Source: Chitinophagaceae bacterium (GTDB taxonomy: Bacteria; Bacteroidota; Bacteroidia; Chitinophagales; Chitinophagaceae). Taken from it: a DNA stretch of 64,000 bases. Positions 1-9,100 of this stretch are shown in pieces. Both the position numbers and the translations under genes were made by a program. The notes beneath the pieces were generated by a model. The model saw only the letters and a program-made list of their open reading frames with translations. It was not told where the DNA came from and ran no database searches. The stretch is taken from contig JAFKGQ010000009.1 in NCBI GenBank assembly GCA_017307755.1, forward strand, positions 62,001 to 126,000, in the 5' to 3' direction. How positions within the stretch are numbered: position 1 is the stretch's first letter; each line of letters begins with the position of its first letter.

Positions 1-2
1 AA

Positions 3-431
3 AATAAGAATGATAAATATGATATAAGGCTTCAAATGTCTGCTGCTTACAATACTTCCGTATCTTCGATACAAGCCGGCAATAATACGAGCTTTTGGGT
101 ATGTAACTTAATTCCGAATATTGACGTTTATTTGACAAGGCGTTTTAAAGTCCATGCAGACATGGATTACCATTATCAGCAGAAACTAACAGCATTCGAC
201 AATGATATCCATATTTGTCTTTTAAATACCTGGATTGAAAAGGCCTGTCTCAGAAGCGGCGATCTGGTGCTTAAAATATCCTGTACGGATGCATTGGATC
301 AGAATGCCGGCGTGATCAGGGATGTGAGCACCAATCATGTTTCTCAAAGCAACTATACCACTGTCGGCAGGGTGTTGCTGGCATCGCTGATCTATAATTT
401 TAACAGGACAAAAGGGAGCTCTGGAAAATGA
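3..431 (+). CDS. C-terminal end of an outer-membrane beta-barrel (TonB-dependent receptor-like) protein, cut by the window edge
   Basis: The reading frame is open from the left edge (first full codon at 3) to a TGA at 429-431, so this is the last 142 residues of a longer protein. Alternating hydrophobic and polar residues suggest beta strands. The tail pattern resembles the end of Bacteroidota outer-membrane barrel proteins of the PF14905 type: 'DALDQNAG', then 'NYTTVGRVLLASLIYNFN' closing on an aromatic strand. The role would be in the outer membrane, as a receptor or transporter of unknown substrate. The first internal ATG at 36 is not thought to be a start. Family assignment rests on the C-terminus only. 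A gene of the same broad family lies at 3252-5501, with a two-component pair between them. Confidence 0.65.
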   Translation, partial: NKNDKYDIRLQMSAAYNTSVSSIQAGNNTSFWVCNLIPNIDVYLTRRFKVHADMDYHYQQKLTAFDNDIHICLLNTWIEKACLRSGDLVLKISCTDALDQNAGVIRDVSTNHVSQSNYTTVGRVLLASLIYNFNRTKGSSGK

Positions 432-465
432 AATATTGGTGTTAACTTACGGCAAAAATTAAAAG

Positions 466-1146
466 ATGAAAATCACTTATTACGGTCATTCATGTTTTTC
501 TATAGTGGCTGGAGGCAAGCATATTTTGTTCGATCCTTTTATCACGGGGAATGAGCTGGCAAAAAATATCAAGCTGGAGGACATAAAAGCGGACTACATA
601 TTTGTATCGCATGGGCATTTTGACCATATGCAGGATGTGGTGGCCATTGCGGGACGTACGGGTGCGATGGTGGTAGGCAGCTGGGAACTGTACAGCTATT
701 TTAGCAAGCAGGGTGTTCAGCAGGTGCAGCCTTTGAACCCAGGTGGTAAGGCTAGCTTTGATTTTGGGACGGTGAAGGGTGTTGCGGCACAGCATTCAAG
801 CAGCTTTCAGGACGGCAGCTATGCGGGCGTAGCGAGTGGGTTTGTCTTCAAGACCGGGGATGGTAGCTTCTATTACAGCGGGGATACTGCTCTTACGTTG
901 GATATGACATTGATCCCAAAATGGACGGCGCTTGATCTTGCTGTTCTTCCGATAGGGGACAGGTTAACGATGGGGGTGGAGGATGCTATCGAGGCCGCGC
1001 AGTTTGTCAAGACGTCTAAGGTTGTGGGGGTACATTATGACACATGGGGTTTAATCCAGATCGATAAGCCCGCGGCTATCCAGGAGTTCAAGAAAAACGG
1101 CCTGACGCTGTATTTGCCGGGGATAGGTGAAAGTATAGATATTTAG
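466..1146 (+). CDS. MBL-fold metal-dependent hydrolase (UPF0173-like)
   Basis: A 226-residue protein that starts directly with the first beta strand (MKITYYGHSCF) and has no signal peptide, so it is cytoplasmic. The metal-binding signature SHGHFDHM lies at about residues 48-55. Later metal ligands are likely the His in 'AQHSSSF', the Asp in 'YSGDTALT' and the His in 'GVHYDTWG'. Length and motif order match the UPF0173 branch of the metallo-beta-lactamase fold, which contains hydrolases of largely unknown substrate. It lies 34 bases after the upstream barrel gene and is convergent with the response regulator, with a 6-base gap between stop codons. The fold is clear but the substrate is not. 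Confidence 0.85.
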   Translation: MKITYYGHSCFSIVAGGKHILFDPFITGNELAKNIKLEDIKADYIFVSHGHFDHMQDVVAIAGRTGAMVVGSWELYSYFSKQGVQQVQPLNPGGKASFDFGTVKGVAAQHSSSFQDGSYAGVASGFVFKTGDGSFYYSGDTALTLDMTLIPKWTALDLAVLPIGDRLTMGVEDAIEAAQFVKTSKVVGVHYDTWGLIQIDKPAAIQEFKKNGLTLYLPGIGESIDI

Positions 1147-1152
1147 ATGTTA

Positions 1153-1860
1153 TTAATGTAATATTTCATTGAGGGCTTGCTCCCGGAAGGTCCTTCCGAT
1201 GGGAATGCTATGATCGCCGATATAGATGGTGTTTCCTTCGATCCCGTCGATCTGTTTTTTGGCCACAATATAGGATTTGTGGACGCGGACAAAAAGCCTG
1301 GCGTCAAGATACTTGTTCCAGCTCTTCAGGTGCTGAAGCGTTATGTATTTCCCATTACGCGTATAGATATTTACATAGTTTTCCAGGCCTTCAATAAAAA
1401 GTATTTCATGCAGGAATATTCTTTCATATCTGTTGCCGCACTTGATAAACAAATAGTCCCTGTGAAAAAGAGCGTTGTTCCTGTTATCTGCCGCGTTCTC
1501 TAAAAGGATATGATAATCATGCGCTTTGACTGCCGCTTTGAAAAATCGGTCAAACAGGACCGGCTTAACAAGATAGTCCAGCACATTTAGCTGAAAGCCT
1601 TCCAGTGCGTAAGAGGGGAAGGCGGAGATGATCACCACAAGCGGAGGTTTTTGCACTGTCCTTAAAAAATCGATGCCACTCATTTTGGGCATTTGTATAT
1701 CCAGAAAAACAAGGTCAACCACCTGTCTGCTAAGAAGGGCAGACAGCTCGACAGGATTTTCACAAATGCCTGTCAGGTTTAAAAAGTCTATCTCCCTCAC
1801 ATAGCTTGAAAGGCCTTCGGTGGCCATCGGTTCGTCATCCACTATGACACAGTTCATCAT
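1153..1860 (-). CDS. LytTR-family response regulator
   Basis: A 235-residue cytoplasmic DNA-binding regulator. Residues 1-115 form a receiver domain with the acidic pair D8/D9, phospho-acceptor D54 in 'VFLDIQMPK' and the conserved Lys in 'DYLVKPV'. Residues about 135-235 form a LytTR DNA-binding domain ('FIEGLENYVNIYT', 'FVRVHKSYIV', 'IPIGRTFRE'). The kinase gene begins 16 bases upstream on the same strand and probably shares its transcript, so the two form a LytS/LytR-type two-component system. Targets cannot be read from sequence. The divergent barrel receptor at 3252 is the obvious candidate (inference). ATG at 1860 is followed at once by a second ATG, so either could be used. Confidence 0.93.
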   Translation of the reverse strand: MMNCVIVDDEPMATEGLSSYVREIDFLNLTGICENPVELSALLSRQVVDLVFLDIQMPKMSGIDFLRTVQKPPLVVIISAFPSYALEGFQLNVLDYLVKPVLFDRFFKAAVKAHDYHILLENAADNRNNALFHRDYLFIKCGNRYERIFLHEILFIEGLENYVNIYTRNGKYITLQHLKSWNKYLDARLFVRVHKSYIVAKKQIDGIEGNTIYIGDHSIPIGRTFREQALNEILH

Positions 1861-1876
1861 TTTGTACTATTTATTT

Positions 1877-3031
1877 TTAGGTAACGGCGGGTACAGATGT
1901 TTTTCCGGGCGGTGTAGGTGTAATTGCCGATGCGATGTGGTCACCCAGCTTTAAACATAGTTTTACCCTGAAGCTGTCATGGCCCTGTTCAATATCTAGT
2001 GAATAGTCGTGCTCGCCATACACAAGTTTTAGCCGGCGCAGGACGTTTTGCAAACCTATACCGCCCTGATGTACGCCGCCTGCGCTTTCATCTGCGGTAC
2101 CGATGGTGTTAAAGACAGAAAAGTGCAGTTGTCTTCCTTCCAGGGACAGATCAATAAGCACCCTATTGGGCTTGTATTTATACCGGGATACATGTTTGAA
2201 TGCGTTTTCCACAAAGGTCAGCAGAATAAAAGGCGCCACGTGTAAATGCCCGGTATAGGCAGTTACGACCCGGAAAACGACATCGAGGTTTTTGCGTCTT
2301 AATTTTTCGAGATCGACAAAATTTTGAAGATAGGATATTTCTTTGTTCAAAGGGATGAAATCGTCATTGCAATCATACAGTTGGTGACGAAGCAGGTCTG
2401 AAAATTTTGACAGCGATGCGGAAGCTTTTTTGGGGTCGGTATTGATCAGGAAAAAAATCGCATTGATGCTATTAAATAAAAAGTGCGGGTTGAATTGGTG
2501 TTTCAGGAACTGCAGTTCTGCCTGCAACCTTTCTTTCTCCTGCAACCGATGTCTGCGCAAGCTGCGGCTCCTTTCAATAATCATTTTGATACTTAGCGCG
2601 AGTGTTACGCTTGCTACGGTGGACGGCAAAGCAATGCCGAAGAAATAAAAAAAGCACGTGCCTGCGCCGAACATTTTTGAGACGGAGTGGTGCGAGATCC
2701 AGGCTGTCATATAGTATCCGCCAACGATAGATAAAGAGGCAGTGAGGATGACGGAGGATAACAGGACGCTGTATGCCAGGAACCGGCTTTTCTCCAGGTA
2801 CCTGGGTACCAGGCAATACAGGTTGATATACACGGCTGCGGCCTGGAACACTACGTAAAAAATAAATTCCACTGCCAGCGGAGAGGAGATAATGGACGTT
2901 GCCGCCTTAAGCGGGTTGGCTACAGCCACGGTCCACCACAGGTAATGGTACAATACCCATAGTGGTATATGATGAAGCTTATATTTCAATAACCAGCCCA
3001 AGGTCCTTTGCTTACGGGTGTCTTGATCCAT
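1877..3031 (-). CDS. LytS/YehU-type sensor histidine kinase
   Basis: A 384-residue membrane kinase. The first 150 residues hold about four hydrophobic segments with no recognisable periplasmic ligand domain. A basic coiled linker (about 153-175) follows. The His_kinase (PF06580) motif 'QFNPHFLFN' comes next, with the likely phosphorylated His at residue 183. The ATPase domain has its N-box 'FVENAFKHV' and the glycine loop 'GGIGLQNVLRRL'. This matches kinases that pair with LytTR regulators, and the regulator gene follows 16 bases downstream. The C-terminal tail after residue about 365 is Pro/Thr-rich and not part of the domain. The promoter must lie in the 220 bases shared with the divergent receptor gene at 3252. 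Confidence 0.93.
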   Translation of the reverse strand: MDQDTRKQRTLGWLLKYKLHHIPLWVLYHYLWWTVAVANPLKAATSIISSPLAVEFIFYVVFQAAAVYINLYCLVPRYLEKSRFLAYSVLLSSVILTASLSIVGGYYMTAWISHHSVSKMFGAGTCFFYFFGIALPSTVASVTLALSIKMIIERSRSLRRHRLQEKERLQAELQFLKHQFNPHFLFNSINAIFFLINTDPKKASASLSKFSDLLRHQLYDCNDDFIPLNKEISYLQNFVDLEKLRRKNLDVVFRVVTAYTGHLHVAPFILLTFVENAFKHVSRYKYKPNRVLIDLSLEGRQLHFSVFNTIGTADESAGGVHQGGIGLQNVLRRLKLVYGEHDYSLDIEQGHDSFRVKLCLKLGDHIASAITPTPPGKTSVPAVT

Positions 3032-3251
3032 ACAATTAAATTACGCCAAATCCCTGATCTTTTTGTCTGTACTACAGGAACGACAGGAGAGCATTGACGA
3101 ATGACGTGTGGCAAGGTGGGAACGGTTTTCGGGGTGGGTAAAAGGGAATAATCCATCGATCCGGGTGGAATAATGTCATTGGTCAATTATCTGTCCACCC
3201 AGGTCATTTGGCGTCTGTATAGCCCGATCATAATTGTTTGTTTTGTGCAAA

Positions 3252-5501
3252 ATGAACACTATGCGCTTTGCAATGCTACTGTTTGTATTATTGTCGGTGC
3301 TGAATGTACGCGGGCAACTGACAGGAAGGCTTCCCGACAGTACAGGGCGGCCTGCGGATTCCGTGAGAGTGCGGCGGTTGTCCAGCGTCACAGTGCATGG
3401 TGAAAGGCCATTGTTACGGCAACAACAAGCGGGTGTGATTATCAATGTAGAAAATAGCCTGCTTTCAAAAGGGAGTTCGGTACTGGAAGTAATAGAGCGG
3501 GCTCCTGGTGTCCTGGTAGATCGCCGTAATAATGGTATTGCGCTGAATGGAAAGGAGGGGGTTGCGGTGATGATGGATGGGAGGTTGTTACGTCTTCCGG
3601 CAGACCAGCTATTTAGTCTGCTCGCGGGACTAAGCGCGGGTGATGTGGCATCCATTGAATTGCTGACAACTCCGCCTGCGGGGTATGATGCGGAAGGCAC
3701 TGCCGGAATTATCAATATTGTACTAAAAAAGAACAGGAAGAAGGGCGATTATGGGACGGTGTCCCTCACTGGCGGATATGGTGTTGGCGGGAAAGCTGCC
3801 GCAGGTGTGAGTTTAGCGCATAATACGGGTAAATTCCAGCTATCCGGCTCCTACAATTATTCGCATGACCGGAGTTACTACCGCTGGGAGGCTGTAGCAT
3901 CTCAAAATAATCCATTCCTCGGCGGCCCCAATACTTCCGACGTAGCGAGTGAAAGCAGATGGGTAAGCAATAGCCATACATTTACGGGGGCGCTCGAAGC
4001 CGCCCTTCCGGGTCATGTTACCATGGGGGGCAGCCTAAACTACGGGAATAGCCTGGAAACGTCGCATGTAGGCACCGGCGGCCGGTACATCGTCGAGCCG
4101 GATTCCCTGCTGGTGATGCAGGTGGATACGCGGGGCAGGGACAGGTGGAATAATTTTGCCGGCTCGCTTTATGCCAGCAAAAAGATGGGGGAAGCGCATA
4201 CTCTCTCGGCGGATGCGGACCTCCTGGTATATACTAATCAAAGTCCGACACAGTCTGAAACGGTGTTTATCAACCAGGAGGGCGCGCCGGTAGGCGGCGG
4301 GCAAGGGTTATTCGGACCCCGGCAGCAGGGATATGCGTATACGAACATACGGGTCGGCGTGATAAAAGCGGACTATAAAGGTGTATTCAAAAATGGGTTT
4401 ACGCTTGAGACGGGGGTAAAATTCAGCTATACACGAAGTCTTAGTTTATCAGGGGTACAGGTATTGCAGAACGGTGGTTGGGAAGATGCTGCGGGCATGA
4501 CGAGCGACAAGATCATGCATGAGACTATTGCCGCAGCCTATTTTTCTGCGAGTGTAAAGATCGGCGCAAATGACAGGCTTGTGGCGGGCAGCCGGTGGGA
4601 ATATACCCGGACGGGTATAAAAGACGAGGTTTCAGGGAATAGTATTGTCAGCCGGGCGGGAGGCAAGCTTTTTCCAAATATCTTTTTTACACACAAGATC
4701 AATGATAAAGAGGAATTGCAGGCATCGTATACGGAGCGTATCAGCAGACCTGCGTATAATGACCTGGCTTCTTTTATCGTATACGATGGTCCTACTTCAT
4801 CGAATGCGGGCAATCCATTGTTGCTGGCGACCACGTCATCGAATATAAAAGTGGGGTATGTGTACAAAGGCTTTTTGGTTGCCCTGATACATACAAGGGA
4901 TAATAACCCCATCGTTCGATACCAGATAACGGCCGGACCTTCAGGAAACATAGTATCTCCGCAGAACCTGTTGTATCTCCGTAGTTTTAATCTGGAGGCC
5001 CTGGCACCGGTGCGTGTCAATCAATGGTGGCGGATGCAGTATAGTTTTACCGGGGGCTTCCGGCATTTTAAGGAGAATTATACGGAGTTCCCGGCGGAGA
5101 AGAGTTATTTTGCCTATACCCTAAACGGAACACAAACCTTCCGTCTCCCCAGGGGGTATGGTATTGAGCTATCAGGGTATTTTAATTCTCTCTATTATAA
5201 CGGGACCCGGAGGACGGAAGGATACGGAACACTCAATATGGGTTTTAAAAAAGAGTTGGGGGGTGATCGTGGAACCCTGCAGCTTGCAATTTCGGATGTC
5301 TTTAGCACGCTGCGTGTTACCAGTTATTTTGGGAAGCTGACCCAGGAAGCGTTTTCGCTGAAGAGCCGGGTGTTGGGTACCGGCGAGTCGGGCGTGTTTC
5401 CCCTGATAAAGCTAAGTTATGTGCGTTCTTTTGGTAAAGGCCCGCAAGCATCGTCATCGAAAGACGATCTAATGGATGAAAAAGAAAGGGTTCGTCAGTA
5501 G
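3252..5501 (+). CDS. Outer-membrane beta-barrel / TonB-dependent receptor without SusD partner
   Basis: About 749 residues. The ATG at 3252 gives a good signal peptide (MNTMRFAMLLFVLLSVLNVRG). An upstream non-ATG start at 3234 is in frame but less likely. After a short linker come a plug-like region (about 30-150) with 'VLEVIERAPGVLVDRRNNG' and 'IELLTTPPAGYDAEGTAGIINIVLKK', then a long strand-rich barrel. This order is typical of the Bacteroidota PF14905 barrel family, which lacks the SusC-type carboxypeptidase-regulatory domain. The gene is divergent from the LytS/LytR pair and has no SusD beside it. Ligand unknown. Its last bases overlap a possible small minus-strand gene at 5469-5615. Confidence 0.85.
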   Translation: MNTMRFAMLLFVLLSVLNVRGQLTGRLPDSTGRPADSVRVRRLSSVTVHGERPLLRQQQAGVIINVENSLLSKGSSVLEVIERAPGVLVDRRNNGIALNGKEGVAVMMDGRLLRLPADQLFSLLAGLSAGDVASIELLTTPPAGYDAEGTAGIINIVLKKNRKKGDYGTVSLTGGYGVGGKAAAGVSLAHNTGKFQLSGSYNYSHDRSYYRWEAVASQNNPFLGGPNTSDVASESRWVSNSHTFTGALEAALPGHVTMGGSLNYGNSLETSHVGTGGRYIVEPDSLLVMQVDTRGRDRWNNFAGSLYASKKMGEAHTLSADADLLVYTNQSPTQSETVFINQEGAPVGGGQGLFGPRQQGYAYTNIRVGVIKADYKGVFKNGFTLETGVKFSYTRSLSLSGVQVLQNGGWEDAAGMTSDKIMHETIAAAYFSASVKIGANDRLVAGSRWEYTRTGIKDEVSGNSIVSRAGGKLFPNIFFTHKINDKEELQASYTERISRPAYNDLASFIVYDGPTSSNAGNPLLLATTSSNIKVGYVYKGFLVALIHTRDNNPIVRYQITAGPSGNIVSPQNLLYLRSFNLEALAPVRVNQWWRMQYSFTGGFRHFKENYTEFPAEKSYFAYTLNGTQTFRLPRGYGIELSGYFNSLYYNGTRRTEGYGTLNMGFKKELGGDRGTLQLAISDVFSTLRVTSYFGKLTQEAFSLKSRVLGTGESGVFPLIKLSYVRSFGKGPQASSSKDDLMDEKERVRQ

Positions 5502-5615
5502 CATTTGAACAGTGCAGGGAGCTGTATACCAGGCCCGTAATGCAATAATGGCTGCGATAACAAGCAGTACGATGATGCTTTTCCCGAGGTAATCAGGCAT
5601 TTTTTCCTGTGACAT
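5469..5615 (-). CDS. Possible 48-residue single-span membrane protein
   Basis: Starting at the ATG ending at 5615, the frame encodes MSQEKMPDYLGKSI followed by a hydrophobic stretch (IIVLLVIAAIIAL) and a short polar tail. That layout is typical of small bacterial membrane proteins. It overlaps the last 33 bases of the barrel gene on the opposite strand. No homologue is recalled and the C-terminus (FFFIH) lies in the overlap, so it may be chance. It is kept because the helix begins just after a well-formed amphipathic N-terminus. Confidence 0.28.
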   Translation of the reverse strand: MSQEKMPDYLGKSIIVLLVIAAIIALRAWYTAPCTVQMLLTNPFFFIH

Positions 5616-5675
5616 GCTAAAAGTTGTGGTGAGATGGATCAGACCGGCAGGACCGGTGAAATATTCGAGAAGGGG

Positions 5676-5705
5676 ACCCAAGACCGGCGGACCTTAGTCT
5701 TGGGT
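5676..5705. repeat. Inverted repeat ACCCAAGAC / GTCTTGGGT
   Basis: A perfect 9-base inverted repeat (5676-5684 and 5697-5705) with a 12-base loop. No T-run follows on either strand, so a classical terminator is not supported. It lies just after the barrel receptor gene and upstream of the possible small minus-strand gene. It could be an RNA hairpin or a protein-binding site. Confidence 0.45.
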
Positions 5706-5833
5706 AAGCGTATTAAAGTCCTTAAAGGTGGAGAAGTAATATAGCTTAAGGCCTGTCATAAATCTAAGGTAGGGATAAGATCTGGAATAAATAATTAAAA
5801 GAAGGTTAAAGGGAAATTAGAAATTTTTGGTTA

Positions 5834-5857
5834 GTTAAACGTTTAACATTATATTTA
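5834..5857 (+). promoter_or_regulatory. Palindromic operator GTTAAACGTTTAAC with adjacent -7-like box
   Basis: Positions 5834-5847 are a perfect 14-base palindrome with the AAACGTTT core common in LacI-family operators. Two bases later comes TATATTTA (5850-5857), one base from the Bacteroidota -7 consensus TAnnTTTG. A protein bound to the palindrome would cover the spacer of such a promoter and so would be expected to repress it. The regulator is not encoded in this window. The target would be the SusC/SusD operon at 6126. Confidence 0.55.
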
Positions 5858-6034
5858 TATCACCAAATTAACCTTACCATTAACGATTAAACTGTCTGTA
5901 TGAAAGATCTTTCCCAACACGAGGGGTTCCTATTCCTTCCAGGAGCCGGGTATCTACATTTTCACTTTTGTAAGAACCGTTCATGTCCGCCTGTCGGCGG
6001 GAGGTTTGTTTAGTTATTCTGCTGTAAATGGGCA

Positions 6035-6057
6035 CACGCTGTAGGCGTGGCTTTTTT
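6035..6057 (+). terminator. Short hairpin followed by T-run in the susC leader
   Basis: CACGC (6035-6039), a 5-base loop, GCGTG (6045-6049), then GC and six T (6052-6057). The stem is only 5 base pairs. It might be a weak terminator or attenuator between the two palindromes, but could also be chance. Confidence 0.3.
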
Positions 6058-6066
6058 GGGGCGGGC

Positions 6067-6082
6067 GCTTAAACGTTTAAGC
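6067..6082 (+). promoter_or_regulatory. Second palindromic operator GCTTAAACGTTTAAGC
   Basis: A perfect 16-base palindrome sharing the TTAAACGTTTAA centre with the site at 5834-5847. The two centres are 234 bases apart. It ends 43 bases before the susC ATG. Two sites with the same core around one promoter suggest cooperative binding by one dimeric or tetrameric repressor (inference). Confidence 0.55.
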
Positions 6083-6125
6083 ATTATTTCCAAATCAAGG
6101 TTTTTTCACCTTTAAAACCAACGCT

Positions 6126-9100
6126 ATGAGCCAGAACTTTACTAATGAAAGATGCCGGCGGAGGACAGTCTTCCTGCCGGGCCGACCTATGAAAACGGGG
6201 CTGATCTATTTTTTGCGAGTGGCCATCCTTTTTTTTCTTTTTTGGGCGGCGACTGCTTATGTAAAGCTATATGCGCAGGAAAAAATAACGGGCAGGGTAA
6301 CGGATGAGAATGCTCAACCTTTACCGGGGGTTTCTGTGAGGGTGAAGGGGGGGCGCTCGGCTGTGATGACCGGCGCCGACGGGAATTTTTCTATTGGAGC
6401 CAAAAGGGGGCAGATACTGGAGTTTACCTATGTAGGGAAAGTTTCTCAGGAATTGACGGTGGGGTCGAACGCTGTCATCGATGTTGCGCTAAAGGAGGGG
6501 AACAGTTCCAATTTGAATGAGGTGGTCGTCACTGGTTATATGACCCAACGGAAGGCGGACCTGACGGGGGCGATATCTGTGGTGCCTACGGAAGCGCTGA
6601 ACAAGAACCACGGGACGACCAATATCCTGGAAGCCTTGCAGGGGGTGGTGCCGGGGATGCATATAACAACGGACGGCAGTCCGGTGGGGAACATCGATGT
6701 TCAGATCAGGGGATTGACCTCGGTGAATGGAGCTTCACCGCTGATCGTGATCGACGGGGTTCCCAGTCATATGAACCTTCGGGATATTGACGGGAATAAT
6801 ATAGCATCGATGCAGGTGTTGAAGGATGCAGCTTCAGCCAGCATTTATGGCGCCCAGGGTGCTGCGGGTGTCATACTTATCGAAACCAAGAAAGGTCAGG
6901 CGGGAAAGGCGAAGGTATCGTATAATGGTTCCTTTGGTTTTTCTCAGTTCGTGAACAAGGTGCCCATGATGAACACGATGCAGTATGGGCAAGCGTTATG
7001 GCAGGCTGCGGTGAATGATGGACAGAACCCCAACCTGGTCACGCAGATATATACCTATGACTGGCATAAGAATGGGCAGGGGGTACCTGTTCTGGATAAG
7101 GTCACGCCCCGTAAATATCTCAATGCGGACAGCACCATGCTGGCGGCAAATACGAACTGGCTGGATGCCATTTCTCAGGCCGGGTTACAAAACAATCATG
7201 AGATAACGGTATCGGGTGGGAATGAAAAAGCGGTGTCATTGTTGTCTCTGAATTTTTTTGAAAACAAGGGAACGCAGATCTATACCGGCTACCGGCGATT
7301 TTCTTTACGGCTCAATACTTCTTACCGGGCGTTGAACAATCATCTGACCATTGGCGAGAACCTGGAAGCTTCCCGTCTTAAGATCAATGATCAGAACGTG
7401 ATGCATGATGCCCTGGTCGAACCACCGATCATTCCCGTACATACGACCACGGGAGGATGGGGCGGGTCTGCTGTCAGCCTGGGCATGGACGACTATTGGA
7501 ACCCGGTACGTGAACTAACTTTGAACAAAGACAACGGCAACAGCTATAACAAGCTCTTTGGGAATGTATATGCCAGTGTGAATTTCCTAAAGCATTTTAC
7601 TTTTAGATCGCAGCTGGGGTTGATCTATACAGACGGGTATCACAGGACTATTCAATTCACTTTCCAGGAAGGTGGCGGGAAATTCAACCCCATCAGCAGT
7701 GTGGACCAATGGTATTGGCAGGAATCGACACTAGACCTGACAAATACTCTCAACTATAAATTGACGACGGGGCGTCATAACCTGGATGTGATCGCCGGTA
7801 CGGAAGCGACCAAATACCAGACGCAAACAACGGATGCCAGCCGGCAGAACATCCAATACCAAAATTATGATTATGCCTATTTGAGTACGGGCACGGGCAA
7901 TATGTCCATGAGCGGAAGTGGTGACCGATACAATTTCCTATCCTATTTCTCCAAATTCAACTATGTCTATAATTCCAAGTATCTGTTATCGGCTTCTTTG
8001 CGATATGACGGGTCTTCCAAATTTGGAAAGAATAACCAATTTGGCGTTTTTCCGGCGGTATCGGCAGGGTGGAGATTGATCAATGAGGATTTTCTGCAGC
8101 ATGCCAGGAATCTGTCGGACCTGAAGCTTAGGGTAAGTTGGGGGAAGAACGGCAATTCCAGTATTCCTTCGGGGGCGACGGAGACGTTGTTCTTACCCGA
8201 CTATAATTTTACTTCCTACAGTATTGGCGGGGCTGAAAGCGGTCAGCTGCCTTCGGGGTTTTACCGGAGCCAGACGGGTAATGAAAATCTGAAATGGGAG
8301 ACGACTACGCAGACGGATATAGGCATCGATTTCGGATTTTTTGAGCAAAGGATCTCAGGGTCCATCGACTATTACCATAAATACACAGACGGCATGTTGT
8401 TCCAGCCGCCTTATCTGGGCACGATTGGGGAAGGGGGGTACACGTGGGTGAATGCCGCGGACATGAAGAACAATGGCATCGAGTTGGAAATAGCCTATCG
8501 GAGCGATACCCGTAAGCAGTTCAGCTATACGATCAGCGGTAATATCAGCCATAATAAAAATACCATTAGTCATCTGCCGCAGTCGGTGCGGTATTCTTAT
8601 GGCGGCAGCGCCTTAAAAGGCGACAATATTGAAGGGCATCCGCTCCATAGCTATTATGGTTTTATTGCCGACGGTCTTTTTAAAAGCCAGGATGAGGTGA
8701 ACAATTCTCCCACGCAAGCCGGAAAAGGAGTGGGGCGTATCCGGTACAAGGACATTTCCGGACCCAATGGTAAGCCGGATGGTGTCATCGACTATGACTA
8801 TGACCGGACCTGGATCGGCAGTTGGGACCCCAAGGTTGAATATGGGATCAGTTTCTCTGCCAGCTATAAACATTTTGACTTTTCCATGTTCTGGCAGGGC
8901 GTTGCCGGCAATACGGTGAGCGATGGCTGGAAGAGTTACAGTGATTTTTGGAATGTATGGGTACAGACGGGGTTTAATCATCCGACACGCATACTTGGCG
9001 CATGGACGCCATTGAATCCCAATTCCTCTATCCCCGCCTTGTCCCTAACCAACGCGAATAATGAGCTAAGGACCTCCACCTATTTTATGGAATCGGGTTC

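Larger units (their letters stand above)
5502..6125. other. 624-base region without a firm gene: leader and control region of the SusC/SusD operon
   Basis: The first part holds the possible small minus-strand gene and a 9-base inverted repeat. From 5834 it reads as the control region of the downstream susC: an AAACGTTT-core palindrome next to a TATATTTA box, about 200 bases of leader, a small GC hairpin (CCGCC/GGCGG, 5987-6000), a hairpin followed by six T (6035-6057), and a second palindrome 43 bases before the ATG. A 37-codon frame at 5900-6013 begins with ATG but resembles nothing known. No RNA gene was recognised. Confidence 0.5.

Noticed and set aside
3032..3251. Promoters in the divergent gap between the kinase and the barrel receptor
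   Set aside because: TTTG at 3207-3210 is present but no acceptable TAnnTTTG box at the right distance could be placed on either strand, so no site is claimed.
5900..6013. 37-codon frame starting with ATG in the susC leader
   Set aside because: Composition (HFHFCKNRSCPPVGG) resembles no known leader peptide and it overlaps a hairpin. Kept only as a remark in the leader description.
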